Shown here one piece after another: positions 51,821-58,878 of a stretch of DNA of 58,878 bases. The notes below the pieces were generated by a model. That model was not told the DNA's origin, made no database searches, and was given only the letters and a program-made list of their open reading frames with translations. Source of the stretch: Halothiobacillus sp. (GTDB lineage Bacteria > Pseudomonadota > Gammaproteobacteria > Halothiobacillales > Halothiobacillaceae). Numbering within the stretch: position 1 is the first letter of the stretch; every line of letters starts with the position of its first letter. The stretch is from positions 1-58,878 of the forward strand of contig NZ_JAQTTX010000012.1 of the NCBI RefSeq assembly GCF_028710545.1, written 5' to 3'. A program made the translations under genes and the position numbers.

Positions 51821-54130
51821 TCACGGCGCACTCGTTGCCTCGATATGTTTCATGAACGTCTGGGGTGGTTCATAGCCCACGACCTGCTGGGCTTTTTGTT
51901 CCTCACCTTTTGCGTTGAAAAACACAATGGTGGGTGGGCCAAGCACGCCGAAACGCTTGAACAGCGCCTTGTCATCCGCGTTGTTGGCGGTCACGTCCGC
52001 TTGCAGCAAGACAAAAGGTTTCAAGCCGGCAATGACAGTGGGATCGCTGAAGGTGTTGTGCTCCATCTCTTTACATGAAACGCACCAGTCGGCATAAAAA
52101 TCCAGCATGACAGGCTTGCCTTCGGCCTTGGCCTCGGCAAGTTTCGTGTTGAGGTCGGCCAGATTCTTGACGCGGGTGAAGGACAGGGCCGCCGTTGGCT
52201 GGGCGCTGCCGCCTTGCGCTCCCATGCTCAGGCCTGCCAGTGGCGTAAAGACGCTGCCTTTGCCACCGGCTGCTACGCCGACCAAAATCAACGAGCCCCA
52301 TATCAGCAGAATGACACCGATCGTTTTCCACAGTCGAGACCAACCCGATGCTGCCTCCTTGAGCGGGTCGGTTGCACTCAGGTAAACCGCTGCGCCAATC
52401 AGCAGAATGCCCCACAGCGCCTGAGCCGCGATATCCGGAATGATGCGCTCCAGCATCCAGATGGCAACCCCCAGCATCAGCACGCCGAATACATTTTTGA
52501 CGGCATCCATCCAGGCACCGGCGCGCGGCAGGAACTTGCCACCCAGCGTACCCACGATGATCAGCGGCAGTCCCATTCCGATACTCATGGCAAACAGTGC
52601 TGTGCCGCCGAGTACCGCGTCACCCGTCTGCCCGATGTAGATCAGCGCACCGGCCAGCGGTGGTGCCATGCAGGGACCGACGATCAGTGCGGAGAGCAGG
52701 CCCATGATGGCCACACCCACGAGTGTTCCACCCTGCTGGTTGTTTTGGACCTGCATGATTTTCGATTGCAGGGATGAGGGGAGTTGCAGTTCAAAGAACC
52801 CGAACATCGAGAAGGCAAGCGCAACGAAAATGCCCGCGAATGCCGTAAGAATCCAGGGGTTCTGGAAGGCCGCCTGCAGATTCGAGCCGAACAGACCGGC
52901 AAGAATACCCGCGACCGTGTAGGTGACGGCCATCGCCAGTACGTACACGACCGAGAGAACGAAGGCCTTGCGTGTCGTGATTTTATCCCCTTGGCCTGCA
53001 ATGATGCCCGCAAGAATCGGGATCATCGGGAATACACAGGGGGTGAATGCCAGCAGCAGACCAATCACCAGGAAGCCAAGAATGATGGTCCAAAGGCTGC
53101 CGGTTTGCAGTTCATGGGTAATGGCATCCGTCTGGCTGCGTTGCACCGGTTCCGATTGAGCCGGTTGCTGCGCTTTGGTAGCAGCCGAATTGCTGCTGCC
53201 CGGCAAGCTGACAACTTTCTCAAGTGTAGTCTTCGGTGCCGTGCTCAGAGGCTCGACCGCGCCCGTCTTGAAGTTTACCTTCCAGGCATGTTCAATCGGT
53301 GGGTAGCACAGGCCCATATCTGCACAGCCCTGAGAGCCGGCGACGACAATGGCTGAATCGCTACTGCCGGGTTTGATGCCGATTTTGGCGTCGAGTGAGT
53401 GATAGAAGACTTGAACTTTACCAAACCCCGGGTCATCAACGACCTTGCCGTTTGGTATGGAGCCCGAGGTGATTTTTGCATCGGTATCGGCAAGCCCTAC
53501 CTTGATGCGATCGCGATACAAGTGGTAGTTGTCGGCGATATCCCAGTGAAGGTGGATCTCATTGTTTTTTACCTGAATGCTGGCCTTGAACGCCTGTTCA
53601 GGATCAAGTGGTTGCTGTCCGCCATCACCACCAAGCGACGCGAGGCTGCTGAGACTGGATGATGTGGCTGATGCGGGGGGTGTCGCGCTCGCCGGAAGAT
53701 TGATTGTTACTTCCTGTGTCTGCGGTGGGTAGCAGACACCTTGGGTGTCGGAACACCCCTGATATTTGAGCTTTAATTTGGCTTCGCCCGGTTGGCTGGC
53801 TTCGATCGGCACCTGGACGGTAAAGTCCTTCTTGTACACAACAAGCTTGCCAAAGTAGGGGTCGTTGTCGATGACGCCTTCCGGTAAGACAGGTTTGCCG
53901 AGTTTGAGCGACTCGGTCTGCGCGGTGATCGTAATTCTGTCACGGTAAAGATGATAGCCATTGGCGACATGGAATTTCAGATCAATATTGGCACCATTTA
54001 CCCCGGCCGAAGCATGAAAGGCTTCTTCGGGATTCAGAAGATCTGCGCTGTGTGCGCTGTAATTCAGTAGCACAGATGAAAACAGCACCAGGGTGGTGAG
54101 AACTGTTTTAAGTAATTTGTACATGGACAT
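51821..54130 (-). CDS. dsbD: Thiol:disulfide interchange protein DsbD with duplicated alpha domain
   Basis: This protein of about 769 residues passes electrons from cytoplasmic thioredoxin through the membrane to periplasmic thiols. After a signal peptide it has two tandem DsbD-alpha domains (about 25-150 with cysteine pair CSDTQGVC, and about 175-290 with CADMGLC), then an eight-helix beta domain with redox cysteines in FTPCVFPMIP and GPCMAPPLAG, then a C-terminal thioredoxin domain with DWCVSCK near residue 680. E. coli DsbD has one alpha domain. ATG at 54130 or 54124 are alternatives; an in-frame extension to 54253 is not preferred. Confidence 0.94.
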   Translation of the reverse strand: MSMYKLLKTVLTTLVLFSSVLLNYSAHSADLLNPEEAFHASAGVNGANIDLKFHVANGYHLYRDRITITAQTESLKLGKPVLPEGVIDNDPYFGKLVVYKKDFTVQVPIEASQPGEAKLKLKYQGCSDTQGVCYPPQTQEVTINLPASATPPASATSSSLSSLASLGGDGGQQPLDPEQAFKASIQVKNNEIHLHWDIADNYHLYRDRIKVGLADTDAKITSGSIPNGKVVDDPGFGKVQVFYHSLDAKIGIKPGSSDSAIVVAGSQGCADMGLCYPPIEHAWKVNFKTGAVEPLSTAPKTTLEKVVSLPGSSNSAATKAQQPAQSEPVQRSQTDAITHELQTGSLWTIILGFLVIGLLLAFTPCVFPMIPILAGIIAGQGDKITTRKAFVLSVVYVLAMAVTYTVAGILAGLFGSNLQAAFQNPWILTAFAGIFVALAFSMFGFFELQLPSSLQSKIMQVQNNQQGGTLVGVAIMGLLSALIVGPCMAPPLAGALIYIGQTGDAVLGGTALFAMSIGMGLPLIIVGTLGGKFLPRAGAWMDAVKNVFGVLMLGVAIWMLERIIPDIAAQALWGILLIGAAVYLSATDPLKEAASGWSRLWKTIGVILLIWGSLILVGVAAGGKGSVFTPLAGLSMGAQGGSAQPTAALSFTRVKNLADLNTKLAEAKAEGKPVMLDFYADWCVSCKEMEHNTFSDPTVIAGLKPFVLLQADVTANNADDKALFKRFGVLGPPTIVFFNAKGEEQKAQQVVGYEPPQTFMKHIEATSAP

Positions 54131-54361
54131 ATGGTTCAAGCGCCTTTTGTTGGTAGCGGTTTTAGATGACTGAGACGCAAAGTATTCACGGAGATTCCGG
54201 AGCGTAGCGGGTTGGGCCAAAATTTGTGTGAGTGGCTTTTCCATCTGCTGCATTGAATTTTACCTTGCATGACACCACTATGATCTTAGACCGTGTAGGT
54301 CATTTAGTGAGTATGCAAATAAATCGATGCCTTTGCATCGTCTAATCTATGAAGGTTTTTG

Positions 54362-54820
54362 ATGGTGAACCCGTTATCCTTTATTGCTCTGCTACCTGTC
54401 ATTGAAATCGTACTGCTCATCGGGATGGGAGCACTGTTCGGGTTCTGGTTCACACTGGCATGGATTATCGGTACGGCTGCTGTTGGCGTCTACCTGCTAC
54501 GAAGAATACGTGGATCGTTTCAGATCGGGCGGCCATTGGATGCAGTCGGGCAGTCGACGGTCGCGGACCCGCTGGGCGTATTTGCTACGTGGGTTGGGGC
54601 TATCCTCCTGATTCTGCCTGGTCCGCTTACGGATGCGCTGGGATTGGTTCTTGTCCTGCCCTGGTTGAGAAAGCTGACGTTTGGCGTCTGGATGGCAAGG
54701 AATCTGCACACGATTGTCACGAAGCGAAAGGGCCGCGGGCAGATTTATGAAGGCGAGATCGTCGAGGTGCAGCAGGAGCGTCGCGTCATCCGGCAGGTTG
54801 ACGAGGATCAAGACAAGTAG
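54362..54820 (+). CDS. fxsA: FxsA family membrane protein
   Basis: This 152-residue inner-membrane protein has three to four hydrophobic segments, with the FxsA pattern LLPVIEIVLLIGMGALFGFWFTL in the first, GAILLILPGPLTDALGLVL in the second, and a hydrophilic charged C-terminus. FxsA overproduction relieves exclusion of phage T7 in F-plasmid cells; its normal role is unknown. ATG at 54362 follows GAAGG at six bases. Confidence 0.88.
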   Translation: MVNPLSFIALLPVIEIVLLIGMGALFGFWFTLAWIIGTAAVGVYLLRRIRGSFQIGRPLDAVGQSTVADPLGVFATWVGAILLILPGPLTDALGLVLVLPWLRKLTFGVWMARNLHTIVTKRKGRGQIYEGEIVEVQQERRVIRQVDEDQDK

Positions 54821-54858
54821 TTACGGCCCTTCCGGGGTGCATCGAAAACCGACTGAAC

Positions 54859-54933
54859 GCGGGCTTGCGCCTGCTGCGCATTAAGCTGGCGACAGCCCGC
54901 GGCAAGATTTCTGCGTTGGGCGTTACCAACGCA
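54859..54933 (+). ncRNA. Candidate structured RNA after fxsA
   Basis: GCGGGCT (54859-54865) pairs with AGCCCGC (54894-54900), enclosing a TGCGC/GCGCA hairpin (54866-54880), followed by a perfect 8-bp hairpin TGCGTTGG / CCAACGCA (54912-54933), all within 75 bases. A strong terminator ends the region at 55020-55025. No open reading frame with support lies here. It could be a 3'-UTR-derived small RNA; strand is a guess from the fxsA direction. Confidence 0.35.
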
Positions 54934-54992
54934 AAGCCAGCGAGTCCACGTTCGTGATCGTTTTGCGAGGCACTCGATATAGCGAAGGCCAC

Positions 54993-55026
54993 AAAAAAAC
55001 CCCGTCTCTAAAGACGGGGTTTTTGC
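54993..55026. terminator. Bidirectional terminator between fxsA and soxD
   Basis: ACCCCGTCT (54999-55007) and AGACGGGGT (55012-55020) form a perfect 9-bp stem with a four-base loop, with an A-run before and a T-run after, so it can end the plus-strand fxsA transcript and the minus-strand soxC-soxD transcript. Confidence 0.93.
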
Positions 55027-55045
55027 TTAATAATCCAGTTACAGA

Positions 55046-55765
55046 TTATTGCGTATCTTTGGCTTTGACTTTGCCTACGCTGACATTACCGATACTGGCT
55101 GCTTTTTCTACAACGAAAGGCGTACCTTTGTAGCAGTCCTTCATGCAGCGTTGGTTGGCGGTATCCGGACCGCTGTTGGTCACGTACAGCGGTTCGCCGG
55201 GCATCTTGATTTTCGGCAGGGATGTTTTGTCGCAGACAAAATCATCACCAACGCCTGGGATGCTGGCCAGGTTCATCACGTAGCAGGTAACCGAGTAGGC
55301 TTCATCTGTTGTCAGAGTGCCCGGCGCGTAGAAAGGCATATGACGGTGAATCATATCCATCAACGTCGGCGCATTACCCCAGGTGTTGTTCAAACCGCGG
55401 TTACTTACAGCGTCCACGCCAGCTTTCGCTGATGCTTCGAATTGGTCAACGGGGTCGCCAACCATCTTGGGATAGCCATGAGCGCCTTCACCAAAGTCAC
55501 CGTGGCACATGGCGCACTGTTCTTGATAGATCTTTTCGCCTGCGCTGACCGTGCCCTTACCATCTGGCAGATTGGTGCCATCATAAAAGTAAGAGATATC
55601 CCAAGGTTTGATGGCTGCGTCGGTGATGTTCATCCCTACGCCTTGTACCTTGGGCGCACTTTTCAGTGCGGCGGCATCGAAGGCGAACGCATTGGCACTC
55701 AGGGTCAGAGCAACGGCGGCAGCGGCAAGCCCAAGGCTCCAATTAGACATTTTCGATTTGGACAT
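55046..55765 (-). CDS. soxD: SoxD-like monoheme cytochrome c subunit
   Basis: This 239-residue exported cytochrome has a signal peptide and one heme site CAMCH (Cys84, Cys87, His88). It is the likely electron acceptor partner of the molybdenum protein encoded just before it. In SoxCD it would take electrons from sulfane oxidation in the thiosulfate-oxidising Sox complex; in SorAB it would accept electrons from sulfite. Paracoccus SoxD is larger and di-heme, so this short protein is intermediate. The ATG at 55765 follows GAGG at six bases and overlaps the end of soxC by 23 bases, so translation is coupled. Confidence 0.82.
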   Translation of the reverse strand: MSKSKMSNWSLGLAAAAVALTLSANAFAFDAAALKSAPKVQGVGMNITDAAIKPWDISYFYDGTNLPDGKGTVSAGEKIYQEQCAMCHGDFGEGAHGYPKMVGDPVDQFEASAKAGVDAVSNRGLNNTWGNAPTLMDMIHRHMPFYAPGTLTTDEAYSVTCYVMNLASIPGVGDDFVCDKTSLPKIKMPGEPLYVTNSGPDTANQRCMKDCYKGTPFVVEKAASIGNVSVGKVKAKDTQ

Positions 55766-57113
55766 TCTTCACCTCGCCAGTCTTCTCAATCTTCCAGACC
55801 TGAATTGAATTCTTGTGATAAATGCTGTTAAAGCCACGAACTTCACGCAACTGTTTCAGCGTAGGCTGAACGTAACCGGTTTCGTCGGTTGCGCGGCTCA
55901 TAATCAGCGCTTCTTCGCCGTCCCATTCAAATGGGAGTGTGAACTTGGTGACGCACTTGTTGAGAACAGGTTCGACCAGGTTCGCTTGCTTCCAGTTCTT
56001 GCCGCCATCGACGGAAACGTCGACATGGGCGATCTTGCCGTAGCCAGACCAGGCAATCCCACGGATTTCATAGGTGCCTTTGCCATTCAACTTGAAGTCG
56101 GGGCAAGGGTAGTTGATGACCGAGTTCGCTTCATTAACCAGGTCGTACTGACGAATCATGCCATTTGGCAATACTTCGATGTAATGACGTGTTTCCTGGT
56201 AGGTGACCAGCGGCTTGTCGGTAAACATGATGCGACGCAGATATTTGGTTGAAATATTTGCTTCGAAGCCGGGGATGAACAGACGAATCGGGTAGCCGTT
56301 TTCTGGTCGAAGCGCTTCGCCGTTCTGGGCGTAGCAAACCATTGCATCGCGATAATGATTGGTATATTCCGGCGGAATCGGGCGACCGTGTTGATCAACA
56401 GCGCCTTCCATCGGTACGGAACGTTGCAGTGCCGAACCGTCGGTACCTTCGCCGTAGAACCAGGTTGCCTTGGGATCTACACCAACCATTTCCATCAGGG
56501 TGGTCAGCTTGACGCCGGTCCACTCCGAGCAGCTCATCATGCCATGCGTGAATTGCAGGGAGTCCATCTGGACTCCACGCCATTCCATCGCACCGTTTGC
56601 CGGGCATTCGAGGAAGTGGATTGCTGTATGTGAAGGCAGGCGCTTGAGGTCATCAACCGTGAAGATCATCGGTTGTTTCACCATGCCATGGACCACGAGG
56701 TGGTGCTTGCTTGGATCAACATCGACCGCACCAGCGTGGTAACGTTCGAAGTGCAGGCCGTTGGGGGTGATAATCCCGTGCAGGTCTTGCCATGGTGTAA
56801 AGCTGATCGATGCGATGGTATCCGCCGTCAGCCAGCCGACGTTGCGCCGAACCACGCCGCTTTCATATTTGGAGGGTAAGCCATAAGGAACGGAAACAAC
56901 GCCCCGACCCAGCATGTGGCGAGTCGGTTCGTTTTTCAAAGGTGTGGTCCAGGTTTTCAGACCATCACCTGCGTTGGCTGCGCTGGTCGCAGCGATGGCG
57001 GCGCCACCGGCTGCCAGGGCAACACTCTTTCGCAGGAACTTGCGACGATCACTCGACGCTTCGCCTGCTTTTTTCGTGCCTTCTGGCACGGTGTTAATCA
57101 TATTTTCTGACAT
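55743..57113 (-). CDS. soxC: SoxC-like molybdenum sulfite/sulfane dehydrogenase
   Basis: This 456-residue periplasmic enzyme has a Tat signal (DRRKFLRKS, Arg23-Arg24) and a sulfite oxidase fold with molybdopterin. The Mo-ligand Cys lies in HFLECPANG (Cys170); SCSEWTGVKLTTL, LFIPGFEANIS and the dimer domain GIAWSGYGKIAHVDVSVDGG match SoxC and related proteins. It would oxidise the sulfane sulfur held on SoxY or free sulfite. AGGAGT precedes the ATG. The cytochrome subunit follows, and the divergent neighbours moaE and moeA make the cofactor it needs, which supports a molybdenum enzyme. Confidence 0.9.
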   Translation of the reverse strand: MSENMINTVPEGTKKAGEASSDRRKFLRKSVALAAGGAAIAATSAANAGDGLKTWTTPLKNEPTRHMLGRGVVSVPYGLPSKYESGVVRRNVGWLTADTIASISFTPWQDLHGIITPNGLHFERYHAGAVDVDPSKHHLVVHGMVKQPMIFTVDDLKRLPSHTAIHFLECPANGAMEWRGVQMDSLQFTHGMMSCSEWTGVKLTTLMEMVGVDPKATWFYGEGTDGSALQRSVPMEGAVDQHGRPIPPEYTNHYRDAMVCYAQNGEALRPENGYPIRLFIPGFEANISTKYLRRIMFTDKPLVTYQETRHYIEVLPNGMIRQYDLVNEANSVINYPCPDFKLNGKGTYEIRGIAWSGYGKIAHVDVSVDGGKNWKQANLVEPVLNKCVTKFTLPFEWDGEEALIMSRATDETGYVQPTLKQLREVRGFNSIYHKNSIQVWKIEKTGEVKNVQIENV

Positions 57114-57474
57114 TGCTCACTCCTGCACTGTAGGCAATTGCAAGGATCTTTTTAAGGGATCCACCTGGCAAAAAAACCATTCTCCGACAACGGTATTTTG
57201 CACGCTGTTTTCTAACGTAAGAAATTCACGCTTTCAACGAGACTCGGCATTCTTCATGGTTCTTCATCATTGGTCAATCAATCTGTATTGATTTACGATC
57301 ACAAAATTCGATCATGAAATTTTCGAGCCCTAAGAATCTACATCAGGTGCCGCTAATATACAATGTGTGCCTTCCCTTAGTGTTTCTATGGGGTATTAAA
57401 ACTAATCAATGGTGGGCGCTGATGTGACTGCGTTATGCATGAGCCCCGTGAATCCGATAAAGCAAAGGCAATCT
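57114..57474. other. Divergent intergenic region of soxC and moaE
   Basis: No gene is seen. The soxC side (57114-57240) holds its ribosome site, a GGATC-type small hairpin in the leader, and a candidate promoter. The middle (57240-57400) is AT-rich, with AAAATT/AATTTT in inverted positions near 57300-57330 that could be a regulator site. The moaE side has no promoter I would call with confidence. Confidence 0.5.
57209..57237 (-). promoter_or_regulatory. Candidate soxC promoter
   Basis: On the minus strand TTGAAA (57237-57232) and TAGAAA (57214-57209) are 17 bases apart, about 95 bases before the soxC start. Both elements deviate from consensus, so this is a tentative call. Confidence 0.35.
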
Positions 57475-57954
57475 ATGAGAATTTCGGTTCAGACCGAGGA
57501 TTTTGACGTGAATTCAGTGCTGGCAGAGCTCCGTGGGCGCTGCGCGCATGTGGGGGCTGTCGCCTGTTTTCTGGGTACGGTTCGAGACATGAATGAAGCG
57601 CGTGATGTGGCCGTTCTGACGTTGGAACACTACCCGGGCATGACGGAGCGCGCGCTTGAGCGCGTGGCCACGGAAGCGAAGTCGCGCTGGCCGGTTGCGG
57701 GCGTAACGATCATTCATCGTTATGGTGCTTTGTTTCCCAGTGATCAGATCGTTCTGGTCGCTGTGGCCAGCGCGCACCGCCACGATGCGCTCGAAGCCTG
57801 CACATTCATGATGGATTTCCTCAAAACTCATGCGCCTTTCTGGAAGAAGGAAACCGATTCTTCCGGCGCAAGCTGTTGGGTGGATGCACGGGAGAGCGAC
57901 GCGGTGGCCCGTGATCGCTGGTTTGCCGATTTCGATCCGCCTGTTGCGGAATAA
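57475..57954 (+). CDS. moaE: Molybdopterin synthase catalytic subunit MoaE
   Basis: This 159-residue subunit, with MoaD, puts dithiolene sulfur into precursor Z to make molybdopterin. It shows GAVACFLGTVRD, LTLEHYPGM, HRYGALFPSDQIVLVAVASAHR and the C-terminal FWKKE with catalytic lysines. Length is normal. ATG at 57475 follows AAAGG; a longer in-frame start at 57409 is not preferred. moaD is not in the window; moeA follows. Both lie divergent from soxC, whose cofactor they help make. Confidence 0.95.
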   Translation: MRISVQTEDFDVNSVLAELRGRCAHVGAVACFLGTVRDMNEARDVAVLTLEHYPGMTERALERVATEAKSRWPVAGVTIIHRYGALFPSDQIVLVAVASAHRHDALEACTFMMDFLKTHAPFWKKETDSSGASCWVDARESDAVARDRWFADFDPPVAE

Positions 57955-57984
57955 GTGGCGTTGTTTTGTTGATTCTTTTTGCCT

Positions 57985-58878
57985 ATGTCTGTACGAGGAA
58001 TTCTTTTGCAACCTATTGATATTGCGCAGCACCAATTGATTGAGCAGTTGGCACCGATTACCGAGTCGGAACTGATTCTGCTGGAGACTGCACTGGGGCG
58101 GTTTCTGGCGGAGGATGTTTATGCACAGCAGGATGTGCCCGCGGGTGATATAAGCCTGTTCGATGGTTATGCTGTTAGAGCGCCTTTGGCTTGCGGTTCA
58201 TCGCGCCAGGTGGCAGGAATCACCTATGCGGGTGATGCACCAGCCGCTCTGCCTGCAGGAGATGTTGTCTGGCGGATATTTACCGGGGCGCCATTACCTG
58301 AGGGGGCGAATGCCGTCATCGCTCAGGAATCCGTAACGCGTTCGGATTCGCATACCGTGACATTGCACGAAACCATGTCCCCAGGGGCAGGGGTGCGGCC
58401 TAAAGGCGCCGATAGCCGTCATGGTCAGCGCGTGCTGTCTGCCGGAACCCGTTTGGATGCGGCCGAGCTTGGTTTGCTGGCATCCATAGGCTGTGCGCAG
58501 GTACGGGTCGTTCGCAAGCCGCGAGTCGCTATTTTTACGACGGGCAACGAGTTGGTCGCGCCCGGCCTGCCTCTGGAGCCGGGCAAGATTTACAACAGCA
58601 ATCACATCACTCTGGTTTCCGCATTGTCGCGTCTCGGTGTCGAGATTGTTGATCTGGGTGTCTTGCCGGATGAAGCATCCTCAATCCGTACGGCGCTATT
58701 GGCGGCAGCAAAAGACGTCGATCTGGTGCTGACTTCCGGCGGCGTCTCTGTCGGGGATGCCGATCTGGTCCGGCAGGTGGTCTCCGAGATCGGCAAGATC
58801 GATTCATGGCGGGTTTTCCTCAAGCCGGGCAAACCGTTGGCTTTCGGCCGGATCGGGTCGGTGCCATTCATCGGCTTG
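57985..58878 (+). CDS. moeA: Molybdopterin molybdenumtransferase MoeA, partial
   Basis: The first 298 codons of moeA run off the end of the window. MoeA inserts molybdate into adenylated molybdopterin. Motifs seen are SLFDGYAVRA, FTGAPLPEGANAV, KPRVAIFTTGNEL and TSGGVSVGDADL, with KPGKPLAFG near the end. The start ATG at 57985 lies 30 bases after moaE. Family length is about 400 residues, so about a quarter is missing. The window edge, not a mutation, causes the truncation. Confidence 0.94.
   Translation, partial: MSVRGILLQPIDIAQHQLIEQLAPITESELILLETALGRFLAEDVYAQQDVPAGDISLFDGYAVRAPLACGSSRQVAGITYAGDAPAALPAGDVVWRIFTGAPLPEGANAVIAQESVTRSDSHTVTLHETMSPGAGVRPKGADSRHGQRVLSAGTRLDAAELGLLASIGCAQVRVVRKPRVAIFTTGNELVAPGLPLEPGKIYNSNHITLVSALSRLGVEIVDLGVLPDEASSIRTALLAAAKDVDLVLTSGGVSVGDADLVRQVVSEIGKIDSWRVFLKPGKPLAFGRIGSVPFIGL

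Noticed and set aside
54821..54960. Possible tRNA or 4.5S RNA after fxsA
   Set aside because: No TpsiC-loop motif, no acceptor stem closure at tRNA length and no conserved signal recognition RNA tetraloop region were found; only unassigned hairpins remain.

Overview
This window looks like chromosomal DNA from an obligately or facultatively autotrophic, sulfur-oxidising gammaproteobacterium; Halothiobacillus or a close relative is my best guess. The reasons are a phosphoribulokinase of the Calvin cycle, a SoxC/SoxD-type molybdenum sulfite/sulfane dehydrogenase, two exported rhodaneses, a split YeeE/YedE thiosulfate-type transporter, and a gammaproteobacterial housekeeping set (surE-pcm-nlpD, ftsB-ispD-ispF, pyrG-kdsA-eno). 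I see no phage, transposase, CRISPR array or tRNA gene.

Layout. 0-7 kb: the 5S gene ending an rRNA operon with its terminator, a FixH/YtkA-like membrane protein, a di-heme cytochrome c, a purine salvage pair (nucleosidase, apt), an Smr protein, then surE-pcm-yqaA-nlpD. 6-10 kb: a WYL-domain regulator divergent from a small unknown gene with a strong promoter and operator-like repeats, then zntB, an RsmC-like methyltransferase and zur. 10-15 kb: a sulfur island with a Tat-exported metallo-beta-lactamase-fold hydrolase, two half-size YeeE/YedE transporters, a secreted protein of ten NPCAP decapeptide repeats, a DUF6969-like protein and a periplasmic rhodanese. 15-19 kb: prkB, yrhK-like, trmB, thiG, ygfZ. 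19-24 kb: a four-gene ABC exporter (membrane fusion protein, double ATPase, two permeases). 24-33 kb: prfC, a lipoprotein, then a probable operon of rhodanese, thioredoxin-fold protein, solute-binding protein and GGDEF/EAL receptor, then mntH with tandem DtxR/MntR-like boxes. 33-43 kb, all on the minus strand: minC, zapD, metH, a DUF2062 protein and emrB-emrA-marR. 43-49 kb: pyrG-kdsA-eno-ftsB-ispD-ispF. 49-59 kb: a large GGDEF sensor, dsbD with a duplicated N-terminal domain, fxsA, soxD and soxC, and divergently moaE and the truncated start of moeA.

How it fits together. Sulfur oxidation is the theme that recurs: SoxC/SoxD sits beside two molybdenum cofactor genes (moaE, moeA), and the 10-15 kb island joins sulfur import, sulfane transfer and an unusual cysteine-repeat protein next to the carbon-fixation gene prkB. 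The least explained parts are the NPCAP repeat protein, the WYL regulator with its divergent small gene, and the rhodanese/binding-protein/GGDEF-EAL operon, which may link periplasmic sulfur chemistry to cyclic di-GMP. Function calls rest on motifs and family resemblance read by eye; no database search was run.
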